In this document: in pieces, positions 58,015 through 64,000 of the stretch
Position numbering within the stretch: the first letter of the stretch is position 1
Layout: each line of letters starts with the position of its first letter
NCBI RefSeq assembly: GCF_000146065.2
Contig: NC_020449.1
Span: forward strand, 1,240,001 to 1,304,000
DNA length: 64,000 nucleotides
Direction of reading: 5' to 3'
Origin: Candidatus Cloacimonas acidaminovorans str. Evry
GTDB taxonomy: Bacteria; Cloacimonadota; Cloacimonadia; Cloacimonadales; Cloacimonadaceae
The notes under the pieces: generated by a model
What the model saw: only the letters and a program-made list of their open reading frames with translations
Databases searched by the model: none
Told to the model about the DNA's origin: nothing
Made by a program: the position numbers and the translations under genes

Positions 58015-61011
58015 TTATCCCATCAAGCGTTTAAATTCACTATCCGTAGAGCGAATTTCTACCCGTTTTTCACCCCAGTCCGGAGTCAGGTTATTCTGTC
58101 CGTTAATATATACAATTTGCGGTTCCCAATCTTTCAATTGTTCCATAATGAAATCCCTATCCTTATTATAATCATCCTCATTCCAGTTGTCATTATAATC
58201 TCTCCAGACAACTGCTATTTCCTGACTGCCTTTTTGCCCTGAAATAAACAAATATTTCCTGCCCTGATTACGCACCTTCATTCTTTTAACTTTCAAGCCC
58301 AAAAGGTAATTGAAGGTCTCCGGTAGGTCAACTACTATTTCCTGAGGTTCGCCAACTTCTTCTAAATTCACTTTCAGCTTATAGGAAAAAGGTGTTTTCA
58401 ATTTTTCTATATTTAGCAAACTGGAATTTTCTCTTGTTTCAAAATCTATAAAGTAACGGAATAAATATTCATCGGATAAACTCAAATCTATTTGCTCACT
58501 CTCTGGTTCTTTAATTTCCAGATTATCCAGAGTGTCTTCATATTGCTCCAATACCTGATATTGGAAAAATCCCCCGGCTTTATGTTCATTATACTTTTCT
58601 TGAACATCTTTCTCTTTGGAAATACCCGATTTGTCATAAAACAAGACCTTCTTCATCCTGGGCATAACCACACTCCAAAAATGTTCGCCCATTTCTATAC
58701 CTATCCATTTTCTTCCTAATTTTTGTGCTACAGCTGTCGTGGTTCCTGAACCGAGAAAGAAATCCATCACTATGTTTCTTTCATCTGAAGTGGACTCTAT
58801 AACTCGCTTTAATAGTATCTCTGAATTCTCTGTGGGGAAATCCCAATTAAATGAATATCCATAAAAACCTGTCCAGTCATCTGTAAGATATATAATGTCA
58901 GGTTTTAACATCTGAGGATTTCCTCGGGAACTATATCTTAGTAATCCATCATTTTCCATTTTGTTAATTATTACCTGGTTAGGAAATCTCCTGCCTTGTC
59001 TAGGTATAATTTCTTTTCCTAAAATTATTTTTGCCCTAGACAATACATTTCCTTTTTCATCATACTTTAAATTATTGGGGGAGAACATATTAATCATATC
59101 ATTAGGTACTATATCCCATTTTTCGCCTTCCATGTCCAATGCTCTCCATTCTTGTTTTTCCCTATTTTCCGTTATATGACAAAAAAATACATTATTAGAA
59201 TTTTTACAATAACATAATATAACATCATGCCAAGAGAGTAGTACTTTACCTTCTGTTTTCATCCTTACTGATTTATTTACAATAATCTCATTCCTAAAGT
59301 TATCTTCATAAAATATGTAATTCATAACCGGTCTTAATACCCAATTACCATTATAGTCACAACGCACAAAGATACTTGCGCTGTCTTTCATAATATTTTT
59401 TGCTAAGGACAATCTATTTTCTAATAAACTTGCCCAGGTAGAGTCCTTATATTTAACATTGTAAAGGTAATCGGCGTCTTGTTCTTTATTAAAGGGAGGG
59501 TCTATATAGATGGTTTGAATTTGTTCTTTAAATTTGGGTAAGATAGTATTCAGAGCTTGCCAGTTCTCGCTTTTGATAAGTAAGCCATCCAATAGTTCAT
59601 TCAGGTCTATATGTTCGGTCAATTTTTCCAGAAGTGTGTCTTGGAAAGTAGGGCTGAAGTATTTTGTATCCAGAGGTAATTTTTTATATTCGGTATCAAT
59701 TAAGTCCTTTCTAAAGTAGAGGTCTGCTTCTTTTTCTATTTTGCCGAAGCCGAGTTCTTCCCATTCTTGCAGTTGTTTTTGGTTTTTCAGGATTTCCTTT
59801 ATAGTAGAGGTGAGGAATTCCTTATCCGTGTATTGGCAGATTCTATCCAAAGAGATAACATAATTGGTGCTTAAAACGAATTTTTTCTTTTCCCACAGGC
59901 GTTTTTGGAAGTTCTCTATTTGAGCCAGGAAGTCAATTATATCTGTTCCTATATCTCTAACCACTTTGGCTCGGGTGATATGTTTATCCAGAAATTTTGC
60001 CTGCTCCATGGTATCTATATTCAGAACTTCGTCTTTAATGAAGAATTCCAGTTGTTCGGAAAGAAACTTTTTGAGGTCTTTATGAATGAAATAGTCCTTA
60101 GTGTTTTTAGAGGTAAATCTGTTTAGCTGATAGAGCAATGTCTCCTGAATTTTTATATATTCACTTTGCATACTATGAGCTGTGTATATATCTTTTATAC
60201 CTTCCACAATAGTAGTATAGTTCTGCTGATTTATCTTTTCCTGTTTAGAGGAATTGCTGCCTCCTTCCACTTGGTAAGCGTTAACTTCCTTTTCCTCTAA
60301 TTCTCTATATTGAAAGCAGATAAGCAAATCATTGTTTTGTAGTTGCCAGGGATTTTCTTCATCCAAAACAAAAAACCTTTCTTTAGTTGCCTTTTTAGAG
60401 CCCAATTCTTCTTTGGCAGCAACAATACGAAAGATAACTCTATGATTTACTGCCTTGAAAGTGTAATCCCGAAAAAGGACACCGGTTTTGGTATAATACT
60501 GATCATAATTTGCCCAGTATAATTTTACTTCTTCTCCGTCATAAGGAATAGCGTATTTGAATTTTTTATTGGAATAACGGTATTGGGGAACAAAATCACC
60601 TTCTTCATAATAGCGGGAAAAGAAATTAAACAAGTCGTTAAATACTTGGAGTTTAATTTCCTCAATTTGCTCTATATTCTTTTTCCGTTCAAGTAGTTTC
60701 GTATATTCTTTCCCTAAGTTTGAATCGGCATATTTTTCTATAATTTCGCCTGCAGGTGTAAAAGAATTAATCCCAATATTTTCGGTTATTACCTTCTTTT
60801 GCTTGTCAATTTGTTCATCCAGATTTTTATCAATTTCTTTTTCGTATTTGGCAAAGGAATTCTTAACTCTGGTAACGAGGTCGTCTTCAATAAACTTTTT
60901 AATTCTGTCTCTTTTATAATTCAAAATGCGGTAAATACCGAAATCCAAATCCGATGTTTCAAATTGAAAAAGACCTTTCAGTAATTCCTGAAATTTCGTA
61001 ATACTATCCAT
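58015..61011 (-). CDS. Type III-like DNA adenine methyltransferase with large N-terminal extension
   Basis: The 998-residue protein has beta-class N6-adenine methylase order: IYIDPPFNKEQDADYLYN (DPPFN about 504-508) comes before FFLGSGTTTAVAQ (about 752-760). The region between (about 560-740) carries the likely target-recognition domain, with many unusual residues. About 480 residues precede the methylase, rich in coiled coil; ordinary Mod subunits total about 550-650. This N-terminal half is unassigned and may mediate complex formation with Res. AGAGG precedes the ATG at 61011. It forms an operon with res, and protects host DNA by methylation as inferred from family. Confidence 0.87.
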   Translation of the reverse strand: MDSITKFQELLKGLFQFETSDLDFGIYRILNYKRDRIKKFIEDDLVTRVKNSFAKYEKEIDKNLDEQIDKQKKVITENIGINSFTPAGEIIEKYADSNLGKEYTKLLERKKNIEQIEEIKLQVFNDLFNFFSRYYEEGDFVPQYRYSNKKFKYAIPYDGEEVKLYWANYDQYYTKTGVLFRDYTFKAVNHRVIFRIVAAKEELGSKKATKERFFVLDEENPWQLQNNDLLICFQYRELEEKEVNAYQVEGGSNSSKQEKINQQNYTTIVEGIKDIYTAHSMQSEYIKIQETLLYQLNRFTSKNTKDYFIHKDLKKFLSEQLEFFIKDEVLNIDTMEQAKFLDKHITRAKVVRDIGTDIIDFLAQIENFQKRLWEKKKFVLSTNYVISLDRICQYTDKEFLTSTIKEILKNQKQLQEWEELGFGKIEKEADLYFRKDLIDTEYKKLPLDTKYFSPTFQDTLLEKLTEHIDLNELLDGLLIKSENWQALNTILPKFKEQIQTIYIDPPFNKEQDADYLYNVKYKDSTWASLLENRLSLAKNIMKDSASIFVRCDYNGNWVLRPVMNYIFYEDNFRNEIIVNKSVRMKTEGKVLLSWHDVILCYCKNSNNVFFCHITENREKQEWRALDMEGEKWDIVPNDMINMFSPNNLKYDEKGNVLSRAKIILGKEIIPRQGRRFPNQVIINKMENDGLLRYSSRGNPQMLKPDIIYLTDDWTGFYGYSFNWDFPTENSEILLKRVIESTSDERNIVMDFFLGSGTTTAVAQKLGRKWIGIEMGEHFWSVVMPRMKKVLFYDKSGISKEKDVQEKYNEHKAGGFFQYQVLEQYEDTLDNLEIKEPESEQIDLSLSDEYLFRYFIDFETRENSSLLNIEKLKTPFSYKLKVNLEEVGEPQEIVVDLPETFNYLLGLKVKRMKVRNQGRKYLFISGQKGSQEIAVVWRDYNDNWNEDDYNKDRDFIMEQLKDWEPQIVYINGQNNLTPDWGEKRVEIRSTDSEFKRLMG

Positions 61012-61448
61012 TATAACCTCTTTTTGGGTAATAGAGCAAATATAAAGCTGCTTACTTTATAAACAATAATGCCTGAAATACCTGTTCCTGTTTTTCTAAA
61101 TAACTTGTTGTTATAGTGTAATACACTTTTTCTTTTCTATTTGATGGCTCTATTTTGTCAAGTTCTTTATCCGCTTCTTTAAAATGAAATGCAGGATAGT
61201 TGATAAATTGTTACATATTATAATAAGAGGGTATAATTAAGTCAGGAGTCATTTGCGCCTTGATAACTTTTACCCTGTTGATAATTATATAGGTGCCAAT
61301 GACTCCATACTTCAAAATGCACCTAAAATTATCCCTTTGTTTCACTTTTAATTACATAGAAAATATCTGATAAACTTTAAACCTACTTCCAGACCTCTTT
61401 CCTTTTCTTGACTTGCAAAACAACTTAGAAGTAATCTAAATTTCCATC
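61012..61448. other. Intergenic region upstream of mod
   Basis: No gene is seen. It holds copy C of the hairpin family (61239-61306) and AT-rich DNA that should carry the mod-res promoter. Confidence 0.5.
61239..61306. repeat. Hairpin repeat ending TGACTCCTGACTT, copy C (reverse)
   Basis: AAGTCAGGAGTCATTTGCGC lies at the left and GGTGCCAATGACTCC at the right, so the arms pair around ~30 nt. The orientation is opposite to copies A and B. Confidence 0.75.
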
Positions 61449-62384
61449 TCACTCTATCATTATCTTACTATCTAACCCTTTTCCCGAATTGGCATAACAA
61501 TATACACAGCCATTAGGGCAGGTATTATATTGCCCGATATCTTTACTTTTTATGCAACCGCAGAATTTGCGTTGTCCTTTATCTTTCAATTTTTTATAGC
61601 TGTAGGAAGATTTTTCGTTTTTGCCAGTTAAAAAATCTGTCTGGTCAGTGGGCCTATAGCCCAAGAAGTTCATTAATTCAGTATCAGCAGAAAAGAGTTC
61701 AATAATCAAGCGGTCATCAATACAGCGGTTATGTTCAATTCCATATTGTTGCAGGTCAATCTTTTCGGCACAGGTAGCTATTTTTAAGTTCCATTTTTGG
61801 TTTAGTCGCATCAGTTCCCGGGCAAAATAGTGCATTGTGTTAGTATCAATTTCCTGAATTTTATCGGGTAAAGCATTGAGGTTGCGTTTCACTTTTTGAT
61901 AAATTTCTATATCTATGAAGCTGATAACTAACCTGTTTGTATATTTATAGAGCTGGTCACCAATATTTTCAATGCGTTTTAAGAGTTCATCGGGCTGCAA
62001 TTTAGCACTGAGAATAAGAGGATCGAAACGCCAGATAACTTTTTGTTTGCCAATAAGTTCAGAAAGTTCAATAAAGGTATTTAGGCGTTGCTGCAAAGAA
62101 GGCAGATTTTTCTCCCAATTTTCCTTTTCATAGTCATTCAGGGTGAATTGAAAATAGTAATTATAACCCTTCTCATCAAAGAAAGAGAGGTTTTTTAGCA
62201 TAGGAGAAGGATTTTTGCTCCAAAACACAAAAAGTCGGGTTTTAGCAAAGGAGATATCTTGGAGCTGACCATTAAAAGGATTTTTCCATTTTAAATAACC
62301 CTCTTTAACACGCGCAATTAACCAGTCGGAATAAAAAGCGGGGATGTCTGTAGCCCGGGAAGCAGAAATAATTACCGGTTCCAT
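61449..62384 (-). CDS. DUF1848 protein with Fe-S-type C-terminal cysteine motif
   Basis: The 311-residue DUF1848 protein starts PVIISASRATDIPAFYSDW and has the family segments RLFVFWSKNPSPML, WRFDPLIL and IATCAE. The C-terminal cysteine cluster is CGCIKSKDIGQYNTCPNGC followed by VYCYAN. The fold resembles radical-SAM/photoproduct-lyase-like TIM barrels, but the canonical CxxxCxxC is not at the N-terminus. The function is unknown; a nucleic acid repair or modification role has been suggested only by fold. It stands alone upstream of the mod-res operon, in the same orientation and 437 bp away. Family assignment is firm. Confidence 0.83.
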   Translation of the reverse strand: MEPVIISASRATDIPAFYSDWLIARVKEGYLKWKNPFNGQLQDISFAKTRLFVFWSKNPSPMLKNLSFFDEKGYNYYFQFTLNDYEKENWEKNLPSLQQRLNTFIELSELIGKQKVIWRFDPLILSAKLQPDELLKRIENIGDQLYKYTNRLVISFIDIEIYQKVKRNLNALPDKIQEIDTNTMHYFARELMRLNQKWNLKIATCAEKIDLQQYGIEHNRCIDDRLIIELFSADTELMNFLGYRPTDQTDFLTGKNEKSSYSYKKLKDKGQRKFCGCIKSKDIGQYNTCPNGCVYCYANSGKGLDSKIMIE

Positions 62385-62628
62385 ATTGTTTTCTTTTTTG
62401 CCTCCAAATTATTATCTCACTTTGGATATTGATTCCTTTTTAGAAATAATTGCATTTCAGACAAGGAAAATATTCGCTGTTGGTTCAAACTATTGTTATG
62501 CAGGAAGATTGACATCCTCGTCAAATACATCTTACGCTTTATTTATTAACCGAAAGGCAAGCTGTAACGAAACACCTGGGTTATCATTGAAAGATGAGAA
62601 CATCGTTCTTCCGGAAAAAAAGCCCTTC

Positions 62629-62669
62629 ATGGCGACACATTGATAGCGATGGGTGCGTAAGCCCCTCGG
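62629..62669. repeat. 58-bp dispersed repeat, reversed partial copy
   Basis: ATGGCGACACATTGATAGCG followed by ATGGGTGCGTAAGCCCCTCG is the reverse complement of the left two-thirds of the repeat at 43243. Confidence 0.8.
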
Positions 62670-62701
62670 AAAATACACGATATAAACAGAGAGCAGTTTT
62701 G

Positions 62702-62800
62702 ACTCACAATTTTCATCTGCCTTCAATGTAGCTACATCCCACATTCTTTACTCACTTACAACCGCTTTTTAGCTGGTCTACAAATCTGAAAATTGTGAGT
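62702..62800. mobile_element. 99-bp MITE-like element with terminal inverted repeats (reverse)
   Basis: The ends ACTCACAATTTTCA and TGAAAATTGTGAGT are a perfect 14-bp terminal inverted repeat. The interior carries ACTTACAACCGCTTTTTAGC, which matches the reverse complement of the copy at 63098. There is no coding capacity. Confidence 0.7.
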
Positions 62801-62960
62801 AAAAACAAAATGCAGCCACAAATTCATAGAAAAACGGTTCAGCACTTTCTTTATTTGTCAAGTAATCTGCTATCTCAATACACGGCAAACAGTAGCAAAA
62901 TTGAATAAATATCATTCCCAAAGAAAATCCGAAATTATTTCAATTAAATTCCGATATGAC

Positions 62961-63002
62961 TCCCATATCATTCCCTTATCGCGATATGGGAATGATATGG
63001 GA
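62961..63002. repeat. Perfect 15-bp stem palindrome
   Basis: TCCCATATCATTCCC (62961-62975) and GGGAATGATATGGGA (62988-63002) pair perfectly; the loop itself contains TATCGCGATA. The unit GATATGGGAAT is also directly repeated. Confidence 0.85.
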
Positions 63003-63097
63003 ATCTCATCCGCCGTATAGCGCAAAAAAGCAGGAACTATTAAACAACAATTTTGGGAGAGAAATAGCGTAAATATTCTGGATGGCTTTCTGTTTTT

Positions 63098-63196
63098 ACT
63101 CACGATTTTTCGGTTTGGAAACCAGTCGTAGAGCGGTTGTAAGTGAAAATAAATGCGGAGGAGTGGTTACCTTGAAGGCAGGTGAAAATAGTAAGT
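63098..63196. mobile_element. 99-bp MITE-like element (forward copy)
   Basis: It has the same length as 62702-62800 in inverted orientation: ACTCACGATTTTTCGG at the left, AGAGCGGTTGTAAGTGAAAA inside, GAAGGCAGGTGAAAATAGTA at the right. The terminal repeat is imperfect here. Confidence 0.7.
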
Positions 63197-63250
63197 TAAA
63201 ACCTACTAATGTCAGTGAAATATGTTAGAAAAACTAATTCGTCACGAGTT

Positions 63251-63300
63251 CTCACTGCCATAACTCAGCATAAATATGAAAAAGAGTTTTTGGCAGTGAG
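63251..63300. terminator. Hairpin downstream of yccF, possible terminator
   Basis: CTCACTGCCA / TGGCAGTGAG (10 bp) with inner AACTC/GAGTT forms a strong stem 40 bp after the minus-strand yccF stop. Reading minus, a short T-rich stretch follows after 15 bases. It may instead be another dispersed hairpin. Confidence 0.4.
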
Positions 63301-63339
63301 TACTCCTGACTTCTTCCTTTTAAATTGTCCGATAAATAA

Positions 63340-63801
63340 CTAATTATTTGTTAAATAATCGTTAACTTGCTTTTGGCTTTTCCGATTATCAATTTCCTTA
63401 GCAACCGCTACAGGAACACATTGCTTATTAACAGGATTAAAATAGGTTCCCAAACTTTTTGCTAATACCACTGCTACCGGAATACCGATAATTGTAACAC
63501 ATAAACCAGCAATTTGGCAAATCGTTACAAAGCAAAGAGCCAATCCAAAAGGAATATAAATAATTGTAGCAATTATTCCAAAGGTTTTCCAAGCTTTATT
63601 CTGCTCAATATTCAGGTCTTTTTTGCTGACCATTGAATAACTGAAAGGAGCTAACAAAAATTTGCCAAATTGGAAAAGACCTAAGCCAATAGGTGCACCA
63701 ATTACAGAAATAAAAAAAAGTCCGCCAACAATATAAGCGGTTAGGGCGGTCATAAAACCGCAGAACGGGAAGTGCCACAGAATGTTTGCCAAAACTCGCA
63801 T
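63340..63801 (-). CDS. yccF: YccF family inner-membrane protein
   Basis: The 153-residue membrane protein starts at ATG 63801, eight bases after AAAGGAG; an in-frame upstream extension to 63864 is lysine-rich and has no ribosome site. It shows the duplicated YccF-type signature: NILWHFPFCGFMTALTAYIV then ISVIGAPIGLGLFQFGKFLL with PFSY, and later VTIIGIPVAVVLAKSLGTYF. Four membrane segments are expected. The function is unknown (DUF307). It is a single-gene unit. Confidence 0.82.
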   Translation of the reverse strand: MRVLANILWHFPFCGFMTALTAYIVGGLFFISVIGAPIGLGLFQFGKFLLAPFSYSMVSKKDLNIEQNKAWKTFGIIATIIYIPFGLALCFVTICQIAGLCVTIIGIPVAVVLAKSLGTYFNPVNKQCVPVAVAKEIDNRKSQKQVNDYLTNN

Positions 63802-63971
63802 AACATTTCTCCTTTTTTTGAATTTTTTTTCATATTTTTTGATTCTAATCTTGTTGTCAAGCACAAAAATAACAATATGAATTTTTTAGCATTCTGTTAT
63901 TGCAGGGATAAATAGTTAACATTATCTAAGAAATAGAGGATAGAAGGAGGGGTTGATAATAAAGTTTTACT
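63802..63971. other. Short intergenic region at the right edge
   Basis: No gene is seen. A ribosome-site-like GAAGGAGGGG lies at 63942-63951, but the TTG that follows it opens a frame stopping after about nine codons. Confidence 0.4.
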
Positions 63972-64000
63972 ATGGAAAATGAGATTACTTTTTGTGATTT
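63972..64000 (+). CDS. Possible start of a gene running off the right edge
   Basis: An ATG at 63972 opens a frame reading MENEITFCD to the window end. The nearest GGAGG is about 22 bases upstream, farther than usual, so this may not be the real start. Nothing can be said about the product. Confidence 0.25.

Larger units (their letters stand above)
62385..63339. other. Repeat-rich intergenic region
   Basis: No gene is seen. It contains a reversed partial 58-bp repeat (62629-62669), two 99-bp inverted-repeat elements facing each other (62702-62800 and 63098-63196), a long palindrome (62961-63002) and a hairpin (63251-63300). Confidence 0.7.

Noticed and set aside
62961-63002. Operator for a specific regulator
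   Set aside because: The palindrome is far from any promoter I can assign and lies amid other repeats, so a repeat-family origin is more likely.

Overview
The window looks like chromosome from a low-GC Gram-negative bacterium with an outer membrane, an amino-acid-fermenting lifestyle and a V-type ATPase. The combination of V-ATPase, lipid A genes (lpxB and a DUF374 acyltransferase), a C10 peptidase with a type IX-like C-terminal sorting domain, urocanate hydratase and a cysteine-desulfidase-family enzyme fits Candidatus Cloacimonas / Cloacimonadota best. That placement is inference from gene content, not a phylogenetic result. Layout: 1-3.7 kb carries the 3' end of a V-ATPase operon (B, D, I, K) whose proteolipid has a complete Na+-binding signature. 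3.7-6.9 kb holds a coiled-coil protein, an RqcH/NFACT protein and RecO. 6.9-8.8 kb is non-coding and dominated by a very regular 88-bp tandem array. 8.8-17.2 kb is a minus-strand four-gene cluster (PLD-helicase, Eco57I-type methylase, DUF488 fusion, unknown partner) that looks like an unnamed defence system. 17.8-25.2 kb carries a DUF4097/DUF2089 pair, a small export protein, lpxB, an acyltransferase and the secreted C10 peptidase. 25.4-30.6 kb is a minus-strand rRNA operon (16S, tRNA-Ala, 23S, 5S) whose 23S gene has two stem-flanked insertions. 30.8-40.8 kb on the plus strand holds panD-panC, tRNA-Leu, and a housekeeping run tig-clpP-clpX-pepP-coaD-dnaB-mlaE-binding protein. 40.8-42.8 kb is an M29-like aminopeptidase. 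43.5-53.9 kb is one tightly packed eight-gene minus-strand operon: cysteine-desulfidase-like gene, hutU, UTP-glucose-1-P uridylyltransferase, a whole MCE lipid-transport module (MCE protein, lipoprotein fused to a predicted outer-membrane barrel, STAS-MlaE permease, ATPase), and folA, which appears to start at CTG. 54.5-62.4 kb is a second defence island: a type III-like Res/Mod pair and a DUF1848 protein. 62.4-64 kb is repeat-rich with a YccF protein. How it fits together: genes are commonly joined by 4-bp ATGA/TTGA/CTGA overlaps, so most neighbours are translationally coupled. The envelope theme recurs (lipid A, two MlaE permeases, MCE module, surface protease). Intergenic DNA is full of several unrelated short palindromic repeat families, including a 99-bp MITE-like element with terminal inverted repeats, a 58-bp repeat, a hairpin family ending in TGACTCCTGACTT, and GTAAC-rich satellites. 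These cluster around the two defence islands. Candidates for something new are the 8.8-17.2 kb cluster, the lipoprotein-barrel fusion in the MCE operon, the 88-bp array and the unusual 23S insertion in helix 68.
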